A stretch of 64,000 nucleotides of DNA from Endozoicomonas sp. OPT23. GTDB lineage: Bacteria > Pseudomonadota > Gammaproteobacteria > Pseudomonadales > Endozoicomonadaceae. Made by a program: the position numbers and the translations under genes. The notes below the pieces were generated by a model. The model made no database searches and had not been told where the DNA came from. It saw nothing but the letters and a program-made list of their open reading frames with translations. The stretch covers positions 124,001 through 188,000 of the forward strand of contig NZ_PPFD01000004.1 of the NCBI RefSeq assembly GCF_009653635.1, in the 5' to 3' direction. Positions 1 through 7,522 of this stretch are shown here, piece by piece. Numbering within the stretch: the stretch's first letter is position 1; each line of letters starts with the position of its first letter.

Positions 1-361
1 GAATATGCAGACGTCCCAGCTTGGCGGGATCAATTTCATCCTGAGGCATGCCTTCGTATTTATAGCCATCTTTGCCACGAATACGCTGGTCACCGCCAGA
101 ACAAAATGCCCAGCCACCGTCTTTTACTGAAGGGCCGTTACCCGTCAGAATGACACAACCTATATCGCTGGAAATTCGTGCATGCTCTAAAGCACGGTAG
201 AGTTCATCAACGGTTTTCGGACGAAATGCATTACGGCACTCAGGGCGGTTAAAAGCGATACGAACAGTGCCCTGATGGATAGCACGGTGATAGGTGATGT
301 CTTCGAAGTCAAAGCCTTCAATTTCATGCCACTGTTCTGGGTCGAAAATCTCGGAAACCAT
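1..361 (-). CDS. menB: 1,4-dihydroxy-2-naphthoyl-CoA synthase, 5' part (C-terminus outside window)
   Basis: MenB is a crotonase-fold enzyme that closes the second ring of menaquinone by an intramolecular Claisen condensation of o-succinylbenzoyl-CoA. Reading leftward from ATG 361, 120 codons are open to the window edge. The translation begins MVSEIFDPEQWHEIEGFDF and contains DITYHRA, FNRPECRNAFRP and the MenB-specific run DGGWAFCSGGDQRIRGK. The CoA-binding and oxyanion-hole region is therefore present, and the C-terminal half is missing only because the window ends. No Shine-Dalgarno is visible: the 14 bases before ATG are pyrimidine-rich. A 16-bp perfect inverted repeat lies just upstream. 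Presence of MenB implies menaquinone use under low oxygen, but no other men gene is in view. Confidence 0.93.
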   Translation of the reverse strand, partial: MVSEIFDPEQWHEIEGFDFEDITYHRAIHQGTVRIAFNRPECRNAFRPKTVDELYRALEHARISSDIGCVILTGNGPSVKDGGWAFCSGGDQRIRGKDGYKYEGMPQDEIDPAKLGRLHI

Positions 362-375
362 GGGAGAGGGGTTCT

Positions 376-421
376 CGCAATCAGATAAATGATGAAATTG
401 TCGCACATTTATCTGATTGCG
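376..421. repeat. 16-bp perfect inverted repeat upstream of menB
   Basis: CGCAATCAGATAAATG at 376-391 is matched exactly by its reverse complement at 406-421, with a 14-base spacer. It lies 15 bases from the menB start codon. It could be a protein-binding operator or an RNA stem-loop in the menB leader. No U-tract follows on either strand, so a standard terminator is unlikely. Confidence 0.75.
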
Positions 422-427
422 CCAGTA

Positions 428-446
428 CTGCCTAAGGGATAGGCAG
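428..446 (-). terminator. Stem-loop after the NTF2-like gene (weak terminator candidate)
   Basis: CTGCCTA and TAGGCAG pair around a 5-base loop, 24 bases beyond the stop of the minus-strand NTF2-like gene and before menB. No U-run follows, so termination activity is inferred only from position. Confidence 0.35.
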
Positions 447-469
447 CTTGGTGATGAGTTACAGGAAAA

Positions 470-847
470 TCAGCTCAATGCTTCAAAATCGTCTTCACGA
501 AGCAGAGCACGGCCGTCTTCCTGCAGAACCCACAGTTCTTTATGAATCACACCACCAGCATTATTCATTTTCCAGCCTGACTTCAGAATCGCAGATTGCT
601 CATCAACTACTTCCAGTTCTGGTTCAACGTATTCAACATCTGAGAAACCATCAGCAATCAGTTTTTCCCAGAAAGCAGCAATTTCTTCAGTACCGGTAAA
701 AGTACCGAATGGGCGAGCATGCATAACTGCGTCAGCCTCGTACTGAGCAGCACAGCCTCTGCCGTCACCAGAATTAAATGCATTCTTCCAGTTGGAGCTG
801 GCCAGGTTAACGGCTTTAATGACTTTATCTTTCTGTGCTTGATCCAC
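470..847 (-). CDS. NTF2-like / SnoaL-like small protein (DUF4440-type)
   Basis: This 125-residue protein has no signal peptide. The pattern of an N-terminal helix (NWKNAFNSGDGRGCAAQYEADAVMHA), then GTFTGTEEIAAFWEKLIADG, then alternating strands matches the NTF2-like cone fold used by SnoaL-type cyclases, ketosteroid isomerases and many small-ligand binders. The length fits a single-domain family member. Specific chemistry cannot be read from the sequence. It is divergent from a LysR regulator with 147 bases between them, the classic arrangement for a LysR-controlled target. The family call is moderately sure; a function is not proposed. Confidence 0.75.
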   Translation of the reverse strand: MDQAQKDKVIKAVNLASSNWKNAFNSGDGRGCAAQYEADAVMHARPFGTFTGTEEIAAFWEKLIADGFSDVEYVEPELEVVDEQSAILKSGWKMNNAGGVIHKELWVLQEDGRALLREDDFEALS

Positions 848-925
848 GGTTCGTACTCCTGATTAATTCTTGAAGAAGTTAATTCTGAATGAAGCAAGCA
901 TAGTCCTTGCTGTACAAAAGGATAA

Positions 926-968
926 ACCGGACAATCCAGAACTCAGTTTTCGTAATAACCGAACAATC
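926..968. promoter_or_regulatory. Candidate operator: direct repeats in the LysR/NTF2-like divergent promoter
   Basis: ACCGGACAATC (926-936) and ACCGAACAATC (958-968) match at 10 of 11 bases and start 32 bp apart, about three helical turns. They lie between the divergent genes. LysR proteins bind paired sites in such regions, so this is a plausible autoregulatory site; it is inferred, and no clear T-N11-A palindrome was confirmed. Confidence 0.35.
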
Positions 969-994
969 AAATCAAGCATTCAAATCGAGCAACC

Positions 995-1918
995 ATGAAG
1001 TATCTTCGTCATATGGCCGTGTTTGCCAGTATCGTTGAATCCGGTTCTATTACCGCAGCAGCAGAAGCTGAAGGTTTATCGAAGTCCGTTATCAGCCAGC
1101 AGTTAAAAGACCTTGAACAGGCGCTAGGTGTCGTTCTGCTTAATCGCACGACACGAGCCCATAATCTCACGCCAGCTGGCAAAGACTTTTATCAACAATG
1201 CCGACAGATTACCGCGCTCGGTCAGCAAGCCTGGCAACAGGCGCAGAATAATCTTGAGAATCCGAGAGGGCCTATAAGAATCTCTGCACCTCAAGCCTTA
1301 ATAGAACCTTTGGTTACACCCGCAATAGGGCAACTAATCCGGAAAAACCCGAGCATTATTCCAACCATTCTCAGTGAGGATCATCGAACTGATCTTCTGC
1401 AGCAAGACATCGACCTGGCGGTTCGTGTTGGAGAAATGCCTGATAGTGACTATATACAGAAAAAGCTCGGCAGTTTTCGGGAAGTGCTCTGTGCTGCCTC
1501 TTCATACGTTAGAGAACACCAAATAGAGATTGATCAACTTCCAGTCTCTGGTCACAAAAACTGTCAACTGGATTATATAGCCAATAGCTGGCAAGGCTCT
1601 CAACCAACACATGCCTTATTAAATAGGAAATCGTCAGATTCGATCCAGCTGAAGTTTAAAGCCAACCGCTTCTGCAACTCATTGACAACTGTCGTTGGAA
1701 TGGTCAGAGCCGGAGCCGGAATTGCTCTTCTGCCTGATTTTATCTTCAAGCCACTGCAGCAACAGGGTCTATTAATTGACCTCTTTCCAGACTATGACCT
1801 GCCCGAGGTTCCGGTATACGCTGTGCATGCTTATGGTCAAAGCCCCAGCCTGTTGCTTAAGCTTTCCCTCGAAACTCTTAAGAGCAAAATGGACGAACTG
1901 GCAGCGGCTTTAGAATAA
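995..1918 (+). CDS. LysR-family transcriptional regulator
   Basis: The 307-residue protein has the LysR winged helix-turn-helix at residues 1-60 (MKYLRHMAVFASIVESGSITAAAE, then LSKSVISQQLKDLEQALGVVLLNR). From about residue 90 a periplasmic-binding-protein-like effector domain follows (RGPIRISAPQALIEPLVTPAI ending with GMVRAGAGIALLPDFI). Length is typical of the family. The closest style is the LTTR subgroup with an RISAP linker, often regulating oxidoreductases or detoxification genes. It probably controls the divergent NTF2-like gene and itself. The MAPEG gene starts 30 bases downstream on the same strand and may be co-transcribed. The inducer is unknown. Confidence 0.92.
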   Translation: MKYLRHMAVFASIVESGSITAAAEAEGLSKSVISQQLKDLEQALGVVLLNRTTRAHNLTPAGKDFYQQCRQITALGQQAWQQAQNNLENPRGPIRISAPQALIEPLVTPAIGQLIRKNPSIIPTILSEDHRTDLLQQDIDLAVRVGEMPDSDYIQKKLGSFREVLCAASSYVREHQIEIDQLPVSGHKNCQLDYIANSWQGSQPTHALLNRKSSDSIQLKFKANRFCNSLTTVVGMVRAGAGIALLPDFIFKPLQQQGLLIDLFPDYDLPEVPVYAVHAYGQSPSLLLKLSLETLKSKMDELAAALE

Positions 1919-1947
1919 TCAGCGAAAATAATAAGAAGGAATCTGAA

Positions 1948-2370
1948 ATGTCTCAGGAAGCTATCTTTACTCCCTTTCTCGGTATGATGTTATTAACCGT
2001 CGTCGTCTGGCTTGTAATGATGGTCAGCCGAATCATCTTTATGAGTGCTGAGAAAATTGATGGTCAGCAGGTGCAATCGCCTGACCAGTTTTATGCACTG
2101 GCACCTGCCAGAATAGCCGCATCAGGACACAATTTCAGAAACCTGCTAGAAGTCCCTGTACTGTTCTACGGTATTTGTCTTTACTTGTTTGTGACCGGGC
2201 AGGTCGATACAAACTACATCTATGCTGCTTACACTTTTCTTGCCTTCAGAGTTATCCACAGCCTGATTCAATGCACCGTGAACATCGTTAATCTGAGATT
2301 TCTGGCGTATCTGGTTTCTTCTATTGCTGCGGCTTATATGATTGTTCGAGCAACCATCAGCGTGCTTTAG
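1948..2370 (+). CDS. MAPEG-family integral membrane protein
   Basis: This 140-residue protein has about four hydrophobic segments and the MAPEG signature ASGHNFRNLLEVPVLFY, followed by FRVIHSLIQCTVNIVNLRF. The family includes microsomal glutathione transferases and leukotriene C4 synthase. Bacterial members are usually uncharacterised and may conjugate glutathione to lipid-soluble electrophiles. AGAAGGAA lies just upstream of ATG 1948. It follows the LysR gene closely, suggesting a shared transcript. Its last 14 bases overlap the 3' end of the convergent histidine-kinase gene. Confidence 0.88.
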   Translation: MSQEAIFTPFLGMMLLTVVVWLVMMVSRIIFMSAEKIDGQQVQSPDQFYALAPARIAASGHNFRNLLEVPVLFYGICLYLFVTGQVDTNYIYAAYTFLAFRVIHSLIQCTVNIVNLRFLAYLVSSIAAAYMIVRATISVL

Positions 2371-4054
2371 ACGACAGTTTTTGTAGGCTCTCTGCAAGAT
2401 CATGCAATTGTATCGGTTTGCTCAGCACCTGCTCTACTCCTGCGTCTATCAGGGCTTTTCTGGTAGACGCCTGAATATCTGCGGTAAGTGCAAAGACATG
2501 GGGTCGCTGTTCTTCCGGCCACTGTTCATAAATAATTTTTGAGGCAGTAATGCCGTCCATCACCGGCATCTGAACGTCCATAAGCACCAGATCGTACTGT
2601 TTGGCTTTCAAGGCAGTCAAAGCCTTCTCGCCATCCTCAGCCAAATCCGGTGCATAACCGAGTCTCTCCAACAGTTTAGTGCCCACCTTTCGATTCATTA
2701 CGTTGTCATCCACCAACAGAATATTCAGTGGTATGGATGCTGAAAGGGCTGCATCTATTTCACTCACAGGCTTGTTTCTTAAATGGCCACTGTAACTTCT
2801 GGTCATGGATAGCAATTCGGCAAGAAGAATATCGGTTCTCACTGGTTTAGTGTGCTGCGCATGAAACAGTTTACTATTTTCTGGTGTCTCAACCTTACCC
2901 ATTGATGTCAGAAGCAATATCGGACAGCTGGAATGTGTTTTACTCAGTTTTTCGGCCAACTGCACACCGTCAATATCCGGCATCTGCATATCAAGAATCG
3001 CCAGATCGATAGCAGGTTTACTGGCCAATGCAGCCACTGCATTCTCGGGATGATCAAATTCAAGCACCTTAACCCCCCAATGTTCCAGATGGTGTTTAAG
3101 AATCATCAGGTTGTTCTTATTGTCATCCACCACCAGAGCCTGCAAACCTTTTAAACGTGAAAGGTCAGGTAATTGCTCTTCAACATCGGCTTCCTGCAGC
3201 AACATATCAAAGTAAAATTCACTGCCTTCACCTTTAATGCCGCTGCTTGTCACGCCCATGGTTCCTCCCATGAGTTCGCAGAGACAACGACTTATCGTCA
3301 AACCGAGACCAGTACCACCAAACTGTCTCGTTGTTGAACTGTCTGCCTGAGAGAAAGAGTCAAAGATAGCGGCCTGCTTATCTTTTGGAATACCAATGCC
3401 GGTATCCGCAACGTTAAGACGGATTCTGACCTGCTCATCTTCAGTCTTAACCACCTCAGTGCATTCAAGTTTGATTTCACCCTCACCAGTGAACTTCACG
3501 GCATTGCCTACCAGATTGAGCAGCACCTGCCTTATACGAGTCGGATCGCCTATAAAAAATCGGGGAAACTCATCCGGGTAGTTACAGATTAACTCAAGAT
3601 CATTTTCTGATGCCCTAATCGAGAGCATCTCAAGGGTTTCTTCCATACAGAGGCGAAGATCAAAAGAAGTATCTTCCAGTTCCAGCCTGCCCGATTCTAT
3701 TTTAGAAAAGTCAAGAATATCGTTAATCAGGGACAGCAGGGATTGGCTGCTGATATTGACGATACTGATCCACTCTTTCTGTTCAGTATTGAGTTCTGCT
3801 TCCTGCAGAAGTTCGGACATACCAATAATAGCGTTCAGGGGTGTGCGAATTTCATGGCTCATGGTGGCCAGAAACTGACTTTTGGCTTCAGCCGCCGCAA
3901 GTGCTTTTTGACTTTCTTCCGAAAGGGCACGATTAGCAAGATACAAGTCGGCGGTTCTTTCCTCTGCCAGTCGTTCCGCTTCTTTTCTTGCTGCCTTCTC
4001 ACGATGAAGCTTTCGCTCCATCCGTTCAAACCTCGCCTGATCCTTACTGGCCAT
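2357..4054 (-). CDS. Soluble hybrid sensor histidine kinase with two receiver domains (H-NOX partner)
   Basis: This 565-residue protein has no membrane segment. Order: an N-terminal charged coiled coil (about 1-55); HisKA with phospho-acceptor His67 in FLATMSHEIRTPLNAIIG; HATPase with N box near 176-188, DTGIGIP near 217-223 and GGTGLGL near 246-252; receiver 1 (about 304-420, Asp355 in AILDMQMP); receiver 2 (about 444-560, Asp493 in LMDVQMPVMDG). It has no PAS, HAMP or other input domain of its own. The H-NOX gene ends 6 bases before its start, so the two form an operon in which H-NOX supplies the sensory input, as in known HnoX-HnoK pairs. The second receiver replaces or precedes an Hpt step; no Hpt or output regulator is encoded nearby. 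Confidence 0.93.
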   Translation of the reverse strand: MASKDQARFERMERKLHREKAARKEAERLAEERTADLYLANRALSEESQKALAAAEAKSQFLATMSHEIRTPLNAIIGMSELLQEAELNTEQKEWISIVNISSQSLLSLINDILDFSKIESGRLELEDTSFDLRLCMEETLEMLSIRASENDLELICNYPDEFPRFFIGDPTRIRQVLLNLVGNAVKFTGEGEIKLECTEVVKTEDEQVRIRLNVADTGIGIPKDKQAAIFDSFSQADSSTTRQFGGTGLGLTISRCLCELMGGTMGVTSSGIKGEGSEFYFDMLLQEADVEEQLPDLSRLKGLQALVVDDNKNNLMILKHHLEHWGVKVLEFDHPENAVAALASKPAIDLAILDMQMPDIDGVQLAEKLSKTHSSCPILLLTSMGKVETPENSKLFHAQHTKPVRTDILLAELLSMTRSYSGHLRNKPVSEIDAALSASIPLNILLVDDNVMNRKVGTKLLERLGYAPDLAEDGEKALTALKAKQYDLVLMDVQMPVMDGITASKIIYEQWPEEQRPHVFALTADIQASTRKALIDAGVEQVLSKPIQLHDLAESLQKLSSKAR

Positions 4055-4060
4055 ACTCTA

Positions 4061-4606
4061 TTATTTTTCCCGAGTAAGAGAGAACACAGCCGCTGTTCCT
4101 GGCCCGTGTTCCGATTCAAGATCATGACGATTGAGACTCAATGGCTCACCAAAATGTTTTATCGCGCCATGAATCAGCCCTTCGGCCAGATCGGCAAACG
4201 GCCTTTTGGACTGATATTGCATCTCGAAACCATTGTCTGTTTCCTGACAATCGAACGTAGGCAGCTTGGCATCTGGATACAGTTTCCTGACTTCTCCATG
4301 AATGATTTCATCGACACTGGCAAGAAAACTCTGGCAGTTATGACCTTTAAAAAAGTCAGGGTAAAGCTCACTGAAACGTCCCAACAGGTGCTCTCCAAAC
4401 ACTTTAACCAATACAGAAACCTCTATCCCGGTTTCTTTGGATAAATGCGTAACCAACTGCAGCATTTCTCCATGGCTGTAGGTACCAAGCGATGTGTAGA
4501 CGCCGTTTGAGGACAGATCAGAGGATTCAATGATCTTGTCCGCAATTTCTTCCGAGAATTTATCTTCAACCATCTCGAGAAACTCGGTAAATACAATTCC
4601 TTTCAT
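4061..4606 (-). CDS. H-NOX haem-based nitric oxide / oxygen sensor
   Basis: H-NOX proteins bind haem b through a proximal histidine and signal NO to partner kinases or cyclases. This 181-residue protein has the expected length and landmarks: N-terminal MKGIVFTEFLEMVEDKF, proximal His103 in VDEIIHGEVRKLYPDA, and the haem-propionate-binding YxSxR motif as Tyr131, Ser133 and Arg135. A distal-pocket tyrosine as in O2-binding H-NOX cannot be assigned without alignment; facultative-aerobe proteins of this kind usually select NO. It is the first gene of an operon with the hybrid kinase. In Shewanella and Vibrio relatives such pairs tune biofilm, quorum-sensing or host-colonisation responses to NO, so a role in sensing host NO is plausible but inferred. 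Confidence 0.93.
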   Translation of the reverse strand: MKGIVFTEFLEMVEDKFSEEIADKIIESSDLSSNGVYTSLGTYSHGEMLQLVTHLSKETGIEVSVLVKVFGEHLLGRFSELYPDFFKGHNCQSFLASVDEIIHGEVRKLYPDAKLPTFDCQETDNGFEMQYQSKRPFADLAEGLIHGAIKHFGEPLSLNRHDLESEHGPGTAAVFSLTREK

Positions 4607-4779
4607 TTTATTTCCGCAGGTTTTGTGACTGCCTACTTATATCGGCTGCGCCATAAAAAGTTCATGCTGCCCATCATCGTTGGATGAGATCAGTTCTCAT
4701 CAATGTTAGAATCCTTCGTCATAAACAGCCTGGCGAAGATGCTGGCTAAAAACCTGACAACAGGAATAAGAAAGCAGTA

Positions 4780-5298
4780 ATGAGTAATTGCCCTTTGACC
4801 AATGATTTTAAAAGCGCGATGCAGGAACTGGCTGCCTCGGTTAATGTTATTTCTACCGCACACGACGGTGTTCGAAATGGCCTGACCGCAACAGCTGTTT
4901 GCTCCCTGTCCATGGAACCGGCTTCCATGCTGGTCTGCATCAACAAGAACGTTCAGGCTCTGGAACAGATCAAGGCCAGTGGCAGCTTCTGCATCAATAT
5001 TCTGGCGGCTGACCAGCAACAGGTTTCCGATGTCTTTGCGGGGCGTTCCGGCGCTACTGCGGACCAGCGCTTTACAGAAGCAGGCGAGTGGACAACATCC
5101 GAAGCTGGCAGCCCAATGCTGGATGGCGCTCTGGCTAATGTGGTCTGCGAAGTGTCAGAACTGAAAGAAGCAGGCAGTCATTTCATCTGTATTGGTTATG
5201 TTAAAGAAGTGCGACTGGGTGCAGAATCAACACCTCTTATTTATGCTCAGCAGTCCTACGCTACTGTTGCCAATCTGCCGGATGCTTCAGCAGCCTGA
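4780..5298 (+). CDS. Flavin reductase family protein (HpaC/RutF-like)
   Basis: The 172-residue protein matches the FMN-binding split-barrel flavin reductases that supply reduced flavin to two-component monooxygenases. It shows FKSAMQELAASVNVISTAHDGVRNGLTATAVCSLSMEP at the N-terminus (the NGLTATA(V/F) motif contacts FMN), PASMLVCINKN, and SFCINILAADQ. It is of single-domain length. No monooxygenase partner is adjacent; the DUF4202 gene follows by about 20 bases and is probably co-transcribed. Its substrate flavin and partner are unknown. The upstream region holds a short inverted repeat (4683-4701) that could be an operator. Confidence 0.88.
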   Translation: MSNCPLTNDFKSAMQELAASVNVISTAHDGVRNGLTATAVCSLSMEPASMLVCINKNVQALEQIKASGSFCINILAADQQQVSDVFAGRSGATADQRFTEAGEWTTSEAGSPMLDGALANVVCEVSELKEAGSHFICIGYVKEVRLGAESTPLIYAQQSYATVANLPDASAA

Positions 5299-5319
5299 CT
5301 GTTTAATAATGAAGGCTTG

Positions 5320-5892
5320 ATGTTTATGACCAGACTGGAAAAAACCCTTGCAGCCATTGATGCGCTGCATGCTCAGGATCCGGAACAGGAAAACGGTAAA
5401 GCTAAAGAGCTGATCTATGCCGAGAATATGTCCGGCTGGCTTCAGAAGTTGAACCCGAACGCCTCTGATGAGTTGCAGATTGCCGTTCGCAGCCAACATC
5501 TCTGCCGCTGGGAAATTGCCCGCTCGGAATTCCCGATGGATCGCCCTGGATACCTGAAGTGGCGAACCGAACTGGGCAAGCTTCACGCCAGAAAAGCTAC
5601 TGAAGTTATGGCAACTGAAGGGTTCAGCGAAGAAAGCTATAAACAGGTAGAAAGTACCGTTCGCAAGTTGGGTATCAAGCGTAATGCTGACGCCCAGACG
5701 TTGGAAGACTGTGCTTGTCTGGTCTTTATCGAAACAGGATTTCTCCCTTTTGCTGTCAAGCATTCAGAAGAGAAAATTATCAGTATCGTTCAGAAAACCT
5801 GGGCGAAGATGTCTAAGCAGGCTCAGCAGGAAGCTTTGAAACTGAACCTGCCCGAGGAAGCTTTGACTGTTATCCAGAAAGCGCTGGCTTGA
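5320..5892 (+). CDS. DUF4202 family protein
   Basis: The protein of about 190 residues is rich in helix and has the family signature RSQHLCRWEIARSEFPMDRPGYLKWR, followed by a conserved DCACLVFIETGF segment. The His and Cys pattern resembles HD-like or metal-binding all-helical domains, but no activity is established for the family. Three starts are possible: TTG 5317, ATG 5320 and ATG 5326. The GAAGG at 5311-5315 suits 5320 (4-base spacing) or 5326 (10-base spacing). It is linked to the flavin reductase gene upstream. A 10-bp stem-loop (5915-5950) follows the stop codon. Confidence 0.85.
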   Translation: MFMTRLEKTLAAIDALHAQDPEQENGKAKELIYAENMSGWLQKLNPNASDELQIAVRSQHLCRWEIARSEFPMDRPGYLKWRTELGKLHARKATEVMATEGFSEESYKQVESTVRKLGIKRNADAQTLEDCACLVFIETGFLPFAVKHSEEKIISIVQKTWAKMSKQAQQEALKLNLPEEALTVIQKALA

Positions 5893-5914
5893 TTCCATCC
5901 TCTGCAACAATACT

Positions 5915-5950
5915 CTGAAACCATAAAGCCTCATCACTTCATGGTTTCAG
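5915..5950 (+). terminator. Stem-loop after the DUF4202 gene, without U-tract
   Basis: CTGAAACCAT (5915-5924) pairs with ATGGTTTCAG (5941-5950) around a 16-base loop, 22 bases after the stop. A C-rich tail follows, so it is not a textbook intrinsic terminator. Confidence 0.4.
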
Positions 5951-6004
5951 ATCGCCCCTTCTATCTATACTGAGGCTATTGTCTGTCAACCAAGGGAATG
6001 GGAC

Positions 6005-7438
6005 ATGACTACCGGCCCGAGCCCTCAAGCACCAAAACCTTACACCCCAAATGACTATGGCTATGATTTTGACCATCTGGAAATCACTGAAGACAGAAAG
6101 TCCGCACTAGAATCGTACCAATCATCCCTCGAGGCAAAGTTTGGCAGCAGAGCACTTAAGGTTATTCAAGGGCAGGGCAATGGCAAACAACTGCCTCTAG
6201 CCACTGCAAATCCTCGGCATAAACCAATAAACCTCTATTCAGCTGTCCGGGTAATAGGCAGGTTTGTATCCGAAAATCTTCCCCCGGATAACATTTCAGT
6301 TAAGAGTCAGAGTAATAACTGGCCTGAACTTGAAACAGAATTCAACGATCTTTCAACCTCATCCAGATCTTTGCAGATAGATGTCAATATGACCGATGAG
6401 GAGCTTGCAGCAGATCTCGGGGTTAAAGGAAAGCTTTATCAGGATCGTCAGGATTCTTCTATTTTCAACCGACGAGAGCCCTGTCCGGAAGACATCAGGC
6501 TGAACGACAGCAGGAAGAGTTGTTACCTGCTCAGTACACTTGCTTCCCTCGCAGCCACCAAAAATGGCAAACAGTTTCTCAGAGCCAACATTGTCCAACT
6601 GGATCAGGAGCACGCTGCTGTACGCTTATACGACAGAGTGTTGGGAAAAAACATCATAGTCCGGGTTTCAACAGCCAGACTTCTGAATAAGGACAAACAT
6701 GACCTTTACTCCTTTGGCAACCGGTCTGCAGCCTTGTGGCCCGGAATTATGGAGAAAGCATTCCACGCTCTGAAAATACATCGGGTTCATGCGCTTAAAG
6801 ACATGAAAAAAAGCGCCACTTCTGAGGAGCTGAAAGCTCTTATTCAGACAGAACTCAATGAACTGGAAAGTCATAGTGGCGCTGGTAATTTGCTGGATAA
6901 GACAGAATTGCTGGGAGCTATTTACGCGCTTCCCTGCCTGCCTGAAAGAGCATCTCCTGACTCTGCTTACAAGCAGGCTTTGACAGCACCGATAATATCT
7001 TTTGATCCTGCAAAAGATCTGGACATACTTCGTTTCAATGTTGAACAGGGTGTTCCTGTAATTGTGGGCGTGGGGGAGAATATTAAAAATGCCAGTAAAT
7101 CCCTGATCAAGGGTACTCCTGCCGGACATGCGCTAGCCGTTCTCTGTACAGCCAAGAGAAAAACAGCTAAAGGAATGAAAGACGGTATTCTAGTGTATGA
7201 CCCTTTTGGGGATTCTCTGGATACCAAAGCAGATGTCACTCGTTTTTCCGAAATACTTCCAGATTCAGAACAGAAACGTGCCGCAGTTCAGTTAAAAAGT
7301 GGTGGTCAGGCACTGCAGTTTGTTGCCTTCGATGAGCTTAACTCTCACTTCAGTAAGTTCGCCGTCGTCCGCGGTGGTTATTCAAAAACCATCAGTTCCA
7401 GTGAAAGCACCGCAGAACCGGAGAGTACACAAAACTGA
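6005..7438 (+). CDS. Calpain-like (C2-type) cysteine protease, possible secreted effector
   Basis: This 477-residue protein has no signal peptide or membrane segment. From about residue 158 it resembles a calpain catalytic core: RLNDSRKSCYLLSTLASLA puts a candidate nucleophile at Cys173 (calpains have GDCW(L)L here); ALWPGIMEKAFHALK (244-258) mirrors the calpain LW..LLEKAYAK segment; GHALAV gives His375; and VYDPFGD gives Asp399 where calpains have Asn in NPWG. A C-H-D triad is therefore predicted. The first ~155 residues match nothing recognised and start with a Ser/Thr/Pro-rich stretch, as many type III effector N-termini do. GGGA upstream of ATG 6005 supports the start. Bacterial calpain-like proteins are uncommon and substrates are unknown; secretion is inference. 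Confidence 0.72.
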   Translation: MTTGPSPQAPKPYTPNDYGYDFDHLEITEDRKSALESYQSSLEAKFGSRALKVIQGQGNGKQLPLATANPRHKPINLYSAVRVIGRFVSENLPPDNISVKSQSNNWPELETEFNDLSTSSRSLQIDVNMTDEELAADLGVKGKLYQDRQDSSIFNRREPCPEDIRLNDSRKSCYLLSTLASLAATKNGKQFLRANIVQLDQEHAAVRLYDRVLGKNIIVRVSTARLLNKDKHDLYSFGNRSAALWPGIMEKAFHALKIHRVHALKDMKKSATSEELKALIQTELNELESHSGAGNLLDKTELLGAIYALPCLPERASPDSAYKQALTAPIISFDPAKDLDILRFNVEQGVPVIVGVGENIKNASKSLIKGTPAGHALAVLCTAKRKTAKGMKDGILVYDPFGDSLDTKADVTRFSEILPDSEQKRAAVQLKSGGQALQFVAFDELNSHFSKFAVVRGGYSKTISSSESTAEPESTQN

Positions 7439-7522
7439 AACACTTCATTCATACGCCTGTAACAACACCCTTCTAACTTATGGCTACTGATACATTTCAA
7501 CGATAATAATTCAGGAACCTTA

